64,000 nucleotides of DNA from contig OX457031.1 of the NCBI GenBank assembly GCA_949752745.1, forward strand, positions 46,271,257 to 46,335,256, given 5' to 3'. This document shows positions 12,890 through 23,600 of the stretch, in pieces (position 1 is the first letter of the stretch; every line of letters starts with the position of its first letter). The DNA is from Protula sp. h YS-2021 (Eukaryota; Annelida; Polychaeta; Sabellida; Serpulidae). Under the pieces are notes generated by a model. The model was not told the DNA's origin, made no database searches, and saw only the letters and a list, made by a program, of their open reading frames with translations. The translations under genes and the position numbers were made by a program.

Positions 12890-14690
12890 AAAAGAATGTC
12901 CAGGGACATTTTGACCAGCCGAGGTCTAGTGAATCTCCTATCCATATGCATGCATGGTCCCCAAAAAATGGTAGTCACACTGAAAACCCAGTTGTTGAAA
13001 ATTCGTACAAAATTTCAAAAGGAATTTGGTCAAAATTGTGCAAGAAGCATTTTGAAATTGGCTACTGAATATTTTTTAAATGCTCCCCCCTGATTTTGCC
13101 AAATTTTGGTGGATCGGCAAAAAAAAAAAAAAGGAATTTTTCAAGACAAGACCGCCTAGTGAACATTCGTGTAAAGTCTGAAGGCAAAACGATCAAAATT
13201 AATGAAGAAGAAGCTCTTGACTTCTGAAAAGTACCCCCATTTTTGGTTGATTATGAAAAAAAAGACACCTTTATAAAAAGTGGACATTTATGCAAAATTT
13301 AAAGGCAATCCCATCAAAATTCTGGAAAAAAAACCTTTGGAAAACTAGTTAAGAAAAAAAACTTAAATTTTCCCCTCCCGATTGAGCCATTTTTTTTTGG
13401 CGGAATGATAAAATAGGTAAATTTTCAAGAGAGAACCGTCTCGGGATTAACCGGTTAAAATTGGAAAAAAAATGTTGGAGAAAAAAACCTTTGGAAAATT
13501 GGTTATGATAAAATTTTAAAATGCCCCTTATTTAGCCTATTATTTGGAGGATCGACCCAAAAAGCAAATTTTCAAGAGAGAACCATGCAGGGACCAATCG
13601 TTCAAAATTGAAGGAACTCCGATCAATATTTGGAAAGAAGCATTATGAAAATTAGCTGCTAAATTTTTTTGGAATGCCCCCCTCCCATTTGACCAATTTT
13701 TGGTGCATCGCCAAACAAGTAACTTTTCAAAATAGGACCGCCTAGTGAACATTTATGCAACATGTAAAGTAATGTCAAATTGTTGGGGAAAGAAACTTTG
13801 GGAATTTTAAAATGCCCCTTATTTAGCCAAATGTTGGTGGATCGCCAAAAAATTTCAAGAGATGCCTCATCAGTTAATATTAGTAAAAATTTGAAAGAAA
13901 TGCGATCCAGATCGTGGGAGTGAAAGCATTTTAAAAATTTGCTGCCAAAAAATTTAAAATGCCCCCTCCCTCGCCATGTAGCCAGTTTTCTTTTGGATCG
14001 CCAAAAAGTAGCTTCTCAAGAGGAGAAAGCCTTGTGAGCATTTATGCAAAATTCGAAGACATTTCAATCAAAATTGTGGAAGAAGCATTTTGAAAATTGG
14101 CTACAAAATAGTTATAAATGTTCACCAGTTGGCCAATTTTTGGCGAATGGCCAAAAGAGTAAAACTTCAGAAAAAGACTGTCTAGGGAACAACCGTACAA
14201 AATTGAAAAGAAATATCCAACTGTGAGAGAAACATTTTGAAAATTGGCTACCAAATAGTTCTAAATCCCCCTTCCCCACCATTCGGCCAATTTTTGGCGG
14301 ATTGCCAAAAAAAGTAACGTTTCCAGAGAGAACCGTCCAGGAAACAATCGCAATAACTCCTATCCAAACTGTGGGAGAAAAAGCATTTTGAAAATTGGTT
14401 ACCAACAAATTTTAAATAGCCACCATTTGGCCAATTTCTGGCCGATTGCTAAAAAATAATTTTTCACGAGGCCTTCTGCAAAATTAGAAGACCATCCCAT
14501 CAAATTGTAGAACAAGAAGTATTCTGAAAATTGGCAACCAAAAAATTTTAAATGGCCCCCATTTGGCCAATTTTTGGCGGATTGCCAAAAAGAATAAATG
14601 TTTAAAAGAGACCTACCTAGAGAGCATTCGTACAAAATTTGAAAGATATCCGATCAAAACTGAGGGAGAAGCATTTTAATAAAAGTTTAC
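12890..14690. repeat. Diverged ~147-bp tandem array, about 11 units
   Basis: The landmark GGCCAATTTTTGGCGGATTGCCAAAAA recurs near 13095, 13235, 13385, 13530, 13690, 13828, 13980, 14132, 14285, 14428 and 14565, spacing 137-160 bp. Between landmarks each unit has AGTAA-TTTTCAAGAGAGAACCG, a GAACATTCGTACAAAATT block and AAGCATTTTGAAAATTGGCTACCAAA. The core and period match the 3330-5240 array. The array opens with the AAGAATGTCCAGGGACATT block that also occurs at 5576. Confidence 0.88.
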
Positions 14691-16075
14691 ACACATACAT
14701 GCGTGTGTACCTGCATACAGGCCACGGATACCCCCTCTGATTTGATCAGATCAGCCCGACGAAGTCTTCTGGTCTAAAAAAAAAAGTTCGCGTCAAGTCA
14801 ATGTTTAGCCAAATTCACAAATGAGCAGAATTCTTGGAAATGGAGGTGTTACGGTAAACGGGAACTTTTATCTTTTATTAGAAAATTGGCTTTTATTTCG
14901 AAAGTAGTGCCTCAAAACACACTGACCTCTCAGAACGCTTAATTGCATTTGACTAATAAAATTATTCCAGGATTTAGTGTTGTTCTACGAAGCCAAATCT
15001 ATCAGCATCGGTGGTTTTGTGGTTATATACCCTACTTTGGTCAATGGCTCAGGATAAGAAAATCCTTCCAAACATTAGATATTAGCTGTGGTTATTGCTA
15101 TAAATACCTGACGCAAACCTGTCTGACAAAACTGTTTATTCTTAACAGTGGTAGAATCCATACAAGCACATACAACATAAATGCGTTAATATTAACGCGT
15201 AAACTATGTTGGGTTTGTTATATTGTTTATGTTAAACTCACGGGCATATTTGCTAATGCAAGGAATAATGGCACAGACGACCTTTACTGTTTCTGATGGC
15301 GAACAAATTCACAATGAATGGTCCAGTTTGTAACAAGTTCGCCTAATTTTGTGAACTGTGGCATTTTTTTATCAGTAACATTTTTGCTTTCGCAGTCTCG
15401 ATTCAATGATTGACAATCTGACTAGGCAGGCTCTCATGATTGGCAAATAAAAGTGTTATGTTGGACAAGATGGGCAGTGATGCATATTATGTATACGCAA
15501 GGCCTTCTACTGATTTTACTCATGATCTGCAATTCAACATTTTTGGCACCAAGGCTTGACAGGCAATCCACTTCATTTGGTTTTTAGTCGACGAAGAAGT
15601 CATTTCAGACCTTACTGGGCGGTAGAGCCTACATATTATGTCAATTCTGAGTCCTGTAATGTATTTTTTTTTTTTGCTTACATGTGTTCAATTATGATTC
15701 TTTTTAGGTATTTTGTAAAATAAAGCAAGCCCAAAATTCTACTAAAACTTTTATGTCTGGTTTTTCGGCGGGAAATTAACTGACAATAAAACAATAACTA
15801 TTAGAAAATGATCTATCATTCCAGGAAGCGTACCAGTTTGAAATGAAATTGAATATTTGATCAAATCATTTAACTGCGGTAGGTTAATTTTAACTTTTTT
15901 TCGCTCGTCCCCAGCACTTCAAATTATACATGATCGACTGTATATCTTTTCTGTTTACTCAAGGTTAATTTCGTTCTGGTCAAGGAAGTCAGTATTGTTC
16001 GACGTCACAACTGGTCGAGATGTAAAAGTGCCTTAGCCATTTTTATTTCGTGTTCATTACAGCCTTGGCGTAAAA
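14691..16075. other. Unassigned intergenic DNA
   Basis: I see no gene. A 117-codon open stretch at 14943-15296 has no family motif and ordinary AT-rich composition, so I treat it as chance. A small palindrome (CTGATTTGATCAGATCAG) lies near 14738. Confidence 0.5.
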
Positions 16076-16920
16076 CAGGCTTTCCAGCGCTTCTCACGAA
16101 AGAAATAGGTTATTTTAATAGGTCCTTAGTTAAAAAATAGGTTTTTTGGCATCACAAAATAGGTTTCAATATGTTGTTGCGGTGTTCAAAAAATAACTTT
16201 TTATAAGGTTTGACGTTCTAAAATAAGTTTTAATAGGGTTAAGGGTTTTATAAATATATTTTAATAAGCTTTTCGATTTTAACAGTTATAATTTATATCA
16301 GGGTTCATAGTCGATTTTCAAAATCAAATTCCATGATTTTTCCATGATTTTTCCAGGATCTCAAATTTTTTTCCAGGTATTGTTTTTGTGAGGTTTTCAC
16401 GGATATATATATAAAAAATGAACGAAAAAACAGTTTCAACCCATTTTTTATTCTGTAAAATACAAAATGAGCTATATGAGGCTCATCGAGTCAAGATGTG
16501 CTTTTGGCTTGACACTCCCCCCCCCCCCCCACCCATTTGCAAACAATTTTCTCACCGGATTTGCAGCGTTCTCAAAAATGACAGTTTTCTTGGAAATTAC
16601 CCATTTTCGTTTTCCATGATTTTTCCATGATTTTTGGCCTTTTTTAAAAATTCCATGATTTTTCCATGATTTTTCCAGGTATTGAAAAAATTCCAGGTTT
16701 TCCAGGTGGCCTATGAACCCTGTATATACAATAAATATATTAACTTAAGCAATAGCGATGTTCTAAAAATGTGAGTTTTTTGGTAATATTTTGTGTAAGA
16801 AATTGATAATATTAAGAAAAATAAACAGGCAAAAATTTTTATTAGCAGTTTACAAAAAATAGGTTTTATTAGGTTTAATAGGTCATCGTCACAAATTAAT
16901 AAGTTCCGCTGGAAAGCCTG
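16076..16920. mobile_element. CAGGCTTTCC-ended TIR element (outer)
   Basis: The ends CAGGCTTTCCAGCG and CGCTGGAAAGCCTG are perfect 14-bp inverted repeats. The flanks are GTAAAA (left) and GTAAAG (right), a 5-of-6 match to a 6-bp target duplication. Subterminal copies of AATAGGTTTT lie inside both ends (16105-16170, 16857-16885). The element is interrupted by 16299-16722, so its own length is about 420 bp. No transposase. Confidence 0.75.
16299..16722. mobile_element. CAGGGTTC-ended MITE nested in outer element
   Basis: The ends CAGGGTTCATAG and CTATGAACCCTG are perfect inverted repeats; TATAT flanks both sides. Subterminal TTCCATGATTTTTCCATG repeats occur at both ends (16330-16352, 16612-16670). 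The terminus is closely related to the 5467-6705 element (CAGGGTTC then RT), so both belong to one family. At 424 bp it is non-autonomous. Confidence 0.8.
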
Positions 16921-17689
16921 GTAAAGGTGTACTATCCATGCTATGTTGCTGTGAAAATGAATATAAAAAACTAAAGCAGAGCGCATAATCGAACTAGAGC
17001 GGCCAGTGCACACAAAATATCAGTGTACAGGGATATATCGCAGACTTGATATTTAATTTCTTGCTTTTGTAAACAAAAACATGTGTCTCCCCGAGCAAAT
17101 CTATGGTTTTGCAATACCTGTTTCCTATTTTTCATTTACAGAAATAAAAGACTAATTTTCCTTTTCTGCAAATATAATAATAATTCATCATGATAAATTC
17201 AAAGAAAACAAAACACTGTTTACTCGAATGACCGTCAAAATATTCCGGAAACTTGCCATATGTAATTATATGCATTTTTTTATCATGGGACACATGGGTG
17301 TACTTTTACAGCAAGTTTAGGCAGACACCCGTCTGATTCAGTTAAATAATATTTGTTAGCCTTATCGTGTACCGTGACTTACATAATGCAATGCGCAGGG
17401 ATATGACGCCTTACCGAGGAATTCATTACGCAATACCATTCAGTGAGCCGTGCACGAGAAACCCAGTTACAAGACTGCGAGTCAAAACATCACTGAACGA
17501 TAGCTTGCTCGTGCTGTCATTGTTTGCAACTAAAATGTCTCAAGAACGACAGCAAGATCGACAACTCTTCTGGGAAATGCTGTAACCTCTACTGTATTAA
17601 CTAAGAAGTTTATTCACGAAGCGTAGTTAATAACAGCCTACAAAGGGGGCAAAAGAAAAAACATATCACGCAATACAATACCACGCATG

Positions 17690-18180
17690 ACGTCACACGC
17701 GGCCTTCGCCTGTGCAAAAATTCATCGATCTTTCGAACCCACCAAGCAAACTCCCAACTCTGAAGGATCCGTTCAAGGAATATCCTTACAAAGTCTGACG
17801 TCGAGATGACTTTCCGATATTGATATATTTTTCACAACACTGTTAAAAATATACACATATTTTACGTAATGACGTCACACGCCGTATTCGTTCATGCTAC
17901 TAGTGATAAAATTTGATAGAATCTTTCGTACTTGCCCACAGCCATCAGTGAACTTTCTCCGAACTTCAGCGGCTGAGAAATTCTGAGCACAAGCGTTTTA
18001 AGTAATGTCATTGGCCTTTCTTAAACATGTAACACGTGACAAAAGTTGATACAGCTGTCTGACCTACCCAATGAACAAACAGACCCAGTTTGAAGTCGAT
18101 CTGACTTTTCGTTTTCCAGAATTCTTGTACACAACATTCTGTTCGCAAGTGACTGACGCACACACACGTACTACACACAC
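17690..18180. repeat. Diverged ~170-bp tandem units, ATGACGTCACACG family
   Basis: Units start near TGACGTCACACGC (17690, 17872, and a variant at 18003) and continue through CATGCAA-A-AAAAGTTGAT, GACCTACCCA-AAACAAACAGA, GTCGATCTGACTTTTCGTTTTCC and CACACAACATT. A single related unit is at 48538-48700. The block ends in a CACACACACG tract. Confidence 0.75.
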
Positions 18181-18564
18181 AGAATGCACAAATCCTATGT
18201 ATAATTACATGTGACTATTGATGCTGACATGTCACTAAACATAGCTACAAAAGTTCTGTCCAGCAGATAGAAAGCAATGTCTGTGAATCGATTACGTGGA
18301 TGAGCAAGGACTCCTTGGTTAAAATGGATGGACTGAGGCAGGCATCTCATCCAGTTTATCAGGTGAAAGCCAAAAGTACAAACAAACCTCTTAGACAAAG
18401 CACACTAGCAAATAAACCCAACAAAGTACTTGAATATATAAACATATAGTTTTTTTGAAGACACAGGTATCACTATCACTATAACATACATACTGCGCCC
18501 ATTAAGTTAAAACCAATGAGCGAAAAACAAACAAGTACATAGGAATAATTAAAAACAGTAATAA

Positions 18565-18870
18565 AATTCTAATCATACGCTTCACTAACAAGATAAGTCT
18601 TCAGTCTTGACTTGAAAACAGCCAAGGATGAACATTTTTTATGCTTTTGTTAGAGGAATGCAAAGACGAAGGGAGCGGTATTACAAAATGCACGTTTTCC
18701 ACAGCTGTTAGGCGTCTACACGTTGGCACTTCTTACAGTTCGTGGCTTCGTTAGGTTGGCTGGGGTCTGGACGGCTTAATCACGATTTTTAGATTTTTTA
18801 GTCTACTCCGTTTTACTGGTAACCAATAGAGCGTCTTTTCGATTTTTCTAACCGTGGATAAACTAGACTG
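18565..18870 (-). mobile_element. LINE ORF2 C-terminal fragment (pseudogenised)
   Basis: The minus strand at about 18855-18800 reads EKTLYWLPVKRSRLKNLK, matching the LHWLPV-x-x-RI-FK signature near the end of many animal LINE ORF2 proteins. Further on it reads TVRSANV-stop-TPNSCGKRAFCNTAP and SSLAVFKSRLKTYLVSEAYD, the usual end of such proteins. Several in-frame stops show decay. The left edge of the 18898-19510 element cuts off the upstream part. Exact clade is not determined. Confidence 0.68.
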
Positions 18871-18897
18871 GCCAGTGTTTTTGTTAAAACAAAAACG

Positions 18898-19510
18898 GAT
18901 ATGTCTCCCCCGCCCCCAATCAGTCACGTTGAAAAAAGCACAACATTGGCGAGCCCAAAAATTAAAAAAAAAAAATCGCCAAAAATACATTTTTACAGAA
19001 AATGAAGAAAAACTTCGCAGTAAACATTTCCACCACATAGGGGTTCTTCTTGCCATGTTTCAGCCTAATTCAACAAACTGTTTCGAAGATATCGCAACAA
19101 TATGACAAAAAAAGTTCAAAATCAAAAATTTAAAAATTCGCGAAAAATACATTTTTAGCGGAAATGAAGAAAAACTTCGCAGTAAACATTTGCACTATAT
19201 GTGTGTTGTTCTTGCTACGTTTCAGCCTAAGCCAAAAAAATGTTTTGGAGATATAGCTGCCAAAGTGAAAAAAATGCACGAAAACCCCCCTATGTTCAAA
19301 AATTTGCCAAAAATAGAATTTTTGAGAAAACGAAAAAAAAAAAAAAAAATAACACGGGCATCATTTAGACATGTATTCCAATATGTATGTATGTTTTGAA
19401 AAAAATCGACTCATTAATTTCATAAGAATTCACTGCGGGCAGACGCACGGCAAGACGGACAGACAGACACACCAAATGCTATATATGTCTCCCTTAGGGG
19501 GAGACATATA
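18898..19510. mobile_element. Hairpin-ended tandem-unit repeat element
   Basis: The left end (ATATGTCTCCCCC) and right end (GGGGGAGACATAT) are inverted repeats. Inside are about 165-bp diverged units, each with AAAAATACATTTTT..GAAATGAAGAAAAACTTCGCAGTAAACATTT, TTCTTGC-A-GTTTCAGCCTAA and GAAGATATCGC (near 18980, 19145 and a third near 19310). Before the right end lies GACGGACAGACAGACACACC. The same tail and hairpin design recurs at 33660-34402 and 43290-43350. Confidence 0.7.
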
Positions 19511-20627
19511 ATAAGGTGTACGCTAGATCAGGTCTGCTGTGCTGTCCACAATCTGCTACAGTCTACTGATACAGGGCGGTTTGGTAAACAACGTGTTATA
19601 ACAATCCATCACTGATATGACTAAGTCATGGACTAATTGTTTTGCATAATCTTAAAGAACTTGGACTACTATTTCGGGTCCACTGATACAGAAATAGCAC
19701 ATCCGTCGAATTTTGCTGGTATTCGAGATCAGTATCCACAATGACGCAAAGCTTTCTCACGTCAGCCCAAGGCAAGCGATGGTCTAACCTGTCCTGGACT
19801 GATAACAACACAGCCACATCAGGTCAAGGAGGCTCACAATTACTTACACTTACACGGGGATGGGGCGGAAATCACTGAACTGGCCTGGATTATCATCGAA
19901 TGCAAAAAAAAAAAAAAAACAGTAAAAAACTTCAGAACCAACTGATGTGAATCGTCCACGGGTGATTATCGCTGGAGACAAGCCATTCAACACGTGTATC
20001 ATATGATATGTATCAGTGCTTACCCATGACCGCTCAAAAATCAGAGCCACGGAAATCCGCAGTTCTCTCAATGTGCGAGTGTCTGCACCTATCTGGTATC
20101 CTTTCTCTTGTGTACCATAAGTCATTATCAACTATTACCCAGACACGCATACAGATGCTATTTCAGATTCGGATCACATTATCAGATTTACTCTGGAATA
20201 CTTGACTACTGCGGCATCACGGGCATATACCGCACATGTATTACACACATGCGCATACTCCCAGTTACTAGTCTCCATATCTACACTAAACCAAATCTAA
20301 GCATTTTCTAATCTGTACATATAATGAAATCACAGGAGCAGATTAATTTATTGAAAAACAATGACGTCACAATGTCAGATTTTTTCCACCATGATCGCGA
20401 TATGAGCCAGTCTCTGCGTCGATATTTTCATATCTAACAGTAGCCTCAGTGCGTCACTATGGCACTGTTACAATACTTGACGTGGCATAATAAGTAGGTC
20501 ACACTATTCAACACCCCCTCCCCCCCCCCTCCCCCCCCCCCACCACCCCAAACATAAACAAATTGCATTATGATAACAAATTAACAAGTAAGAGAAAACT
20601 TAAAGGATATGACATCACCATCAATAA
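19511..20627. other. Region 3' of VPS50, no gene seen
   Basis: The tract holds a long interrupted poly-C run (about 20515-20540) and possibly VPS50 3' untranslated sequence next to 20628. No clear polyadenylation context could be fixed. Open stretches here lack family motifs. Confidence 0.45.
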
Positions 20628-23600
20628 TTAAGGTCTTCTAGTCCGATCGAACTCTTCGATCATTGTCGTAAGTCTTTGCTTTGTTTTCTTATTGATCTGT
20701 GGGACTGTGTTCACTAAGGACATTAACTGCCGGCCTGTGTATTCCTGTAACCACAAGTACACGACTATTATTATTATTATTATTTTACATAGGGACCACA
20801 ATTTTAGGGCACAAAACACTTACGTTTATTCTAAGAACTCAAAGCATTCACTTATATCACAGGAAAAATATCGTTTTAGTTTTGTGTTTCGTTTTGGTTT
20901 TCCGTATATTTTTCGGAAGCCCCAGATTAGATTTGTCCCTGTGACAGTCAGCCACCTTGGTATCATATTTTTATTGCTCATTTTCCAAAATTACACACAC
21001 AATAAGATTTTAATTACAAAGTTCTGACCCCACACGTAATAAACGAAAATTAAATCTACAAATATATATTTCATAACCTTAAAGGAGCGAAAAAATATGC
21101 TTTGATTTTGGTATCAAATAAATAAACGATATCTATGATTTCCCGAAAATAATGCAAGAAGACAACAGACAAAAAATGGCATTTGCTTCCCTTCCGGTCG
21201 GCGGGCCATTTTTTTTTTATTAAAACAAGACTTTCTTGTTTTTAAAAATTCGATGACCCCGTATTGACCAAAGTTATTCGTTTCGTTTATTTTATTTATA
21301 TCTCGTGAAATATAAACTAACGGTTTTATAACACGCTAATACGACACAGCACCTATATTATGAATTTGTATTTTTTTTATATTTTGAAACGTTCCGAGTG
21401 TTTCTCTATGAAAAAGTAAGCGCCTAAGGCCAGAGCCCAAAATGTTAATATAATTTTCTAATCTGATGAACCATTTTCAGAAATTACTTGCTTTCCGGGT
21501 AAATCTTTCTTCGTTTTCAAACGTCGATGTCTTTCTTTTATTTTTTTTTCACTCGAAATTTTTTCCGACTCGGATCACCTCTTTTTTTATTTGACGATGG
21601 GGGGTGCGAAAAAAGGTTTATCTTTTTCAATGCCTTGCTTGAAATATTTTGTGCAAGCCACGACGAAAAAAAAACAAGCTCATAGCGAGCGAAGTGCCAT
21701 GCGTTACCTTATGTTCCCTGAGCCAAGTTTCGAGCTGCGCCTCTGGTAAGTAATAAGCCTTGATGTAGCCCTCTACATACTCTCGTCCTGGTATCGGCCT
21801 GACAATATCAATGCATTTTGATCCGTATATATATTGCAGTGCAACATGTATTATAAGTCATTGCGCGTCACAGCTTCTCAGACTGTATGACCGTCCGTCA
21901 TTTTACGAAATGCCTACATTTTTCGCAATAGCTGAAAATTTTAGGCTTTGCGTGAACTGACAGACGGTCACGGGATATTTCCTGTAATGCATTAAAAGTT
22001 TAGCTATTACTCGTAGTGGCTGGCAGTTGGCTGACAGTGACATAAATACATAATATATTTATAGTTATTTCCCGTTTGCAGAACACCAACAAAAGAAACA
22101 ATACCAGCAAGAACACGACATTTAAATGATAACGTCATTTTACGAAGCCATGAACCGTAAACGTCACTCTGTGAAGCCATGAACCGTAAACGTCACTCTG
22201 TGAAGCCCTGAACCGTAAACGTAATTCTGCCAATCCCTGAACCGTAAACGTAATTCTGCCAATCCCTGAACCGTAAACGTCATTCTGCCAAGCCCTGAAC
22301 CGTAAACGTCATCCAGCGAAGCGTACACCGAATGCCACGCCCTCAGAACCTATTCAGACTTTATTTCCTCACAAACGACAAAAAACGTCACTATTGCAAA
22401 ATATCTGTACTTAATTTGGTGACAAATTGCTGCTACTACATCTTTTGATTTTTTTCGTCCGCCACATATCCAAAAATCAACAACAGTAAGGTAAATGTTA
22501 ATATTCGAATTTGACAGCCGTTGCATCTATTTACTGTATGCGTGACGTTCGAGAGTATTTGATTGACAGTACACCAATGGCACATAGCTAGCACTAGCAC
22601 TTCTATGTGACCGTTGGTAGAGGTCGTCTTCCCTCCCCAACAATCCACTCACTCCTTCTGCCTTCCTGCAAGATGTCCTAGGATAATCTCATCACTTAGG
22701 ATATCCCAAAAGGCACCCAAACCCCCCACCCCCCAGAATAACGACATCCGGCGTCGACTCGTGCGGCCAGTGCATGATGCCATGAGACTGGTTTTAGCAT
22801 ACTACTCTTATGAAGTTCCATATTTGCCTGTTCATTCTTTGGCTGTGTATCACAAAGTCGGTGATAAGTCCACGCTGTCAGGTGTCAGCGTGGAGAGTTT
22901 GGTCCGTAACGTAAAGACTGACGGCAGAGTACCGTTGAATGACAAACAAACGCTGCCGCAGGGTTGTGGTACGCATTACCGTGCCACTGCCTCGCATAAA
23001 CATGAGACCCAGAAACACACGTTTTACAGCTAATTCCTGACTCTGAAAGGCTGCAGCATAAATACCATAAGGATTTTAATATCAACTTGTACTTTCCACA
23101 TAATCTACCTGAGGTTCGTAATTTTTTCCAGTTTGAGCAAAAATTGTTGAAAATCGAGTTGCATCAGGGCGCGACCTTCATTTGTACATTTCTTCGCCGA
23201 TGCGTACCTGAAAATCATACGATAAAATATAACAACTGCAAAACATTTACTCATTTTTACAGTTCTTCCTTTACAGTTTTCATTTTTAGACAAGAAACTA
23301 GTTGTTTACAACACAAGGTAGAGCGACGAAATGAAACAATGGGGTCGTTTTTGCAACAGTGGAAAATTTTTGCAGAACAAATGGAAATTTCCATGCATTT
23401 TACCCTTCAACAAAAATGGCGTTGACGATGGCCAGGCAGTTGTGCCAGATGACATTGTGGACAGCCTGGGGGATTGGCACTCGTCTGGATACGTGCTCAA
23501 CCCGCTTGGCAAAGTCCGTCAGCTCCTGGAACCATAAGGCGCTCGTTCTAATGCCTCGAGCTACTCGCAGGCCTGGATAAGTTAGTACACAAGTTGTCTT

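Noticed and set aside
14943..15296. 117-codon plus-strand open frame as a small gene
   Set aside because: No recognisable domain, start context or splice partners. Comparable frames occur by chance in this window.
19626..20131. Two minus-strand frames just downstream of VPS50 as extra VPS50 exons or a neighbouring gene
   Set aside because: VPS50 has a clear stop at 20628 and neither frame resembles any family I recognise.
22126..22325. Regular 30-bp repeats as a possible CRISPR array
   Set aside because: Units are contiguous with no unique spacers, and the region is a eukaryotic intron.
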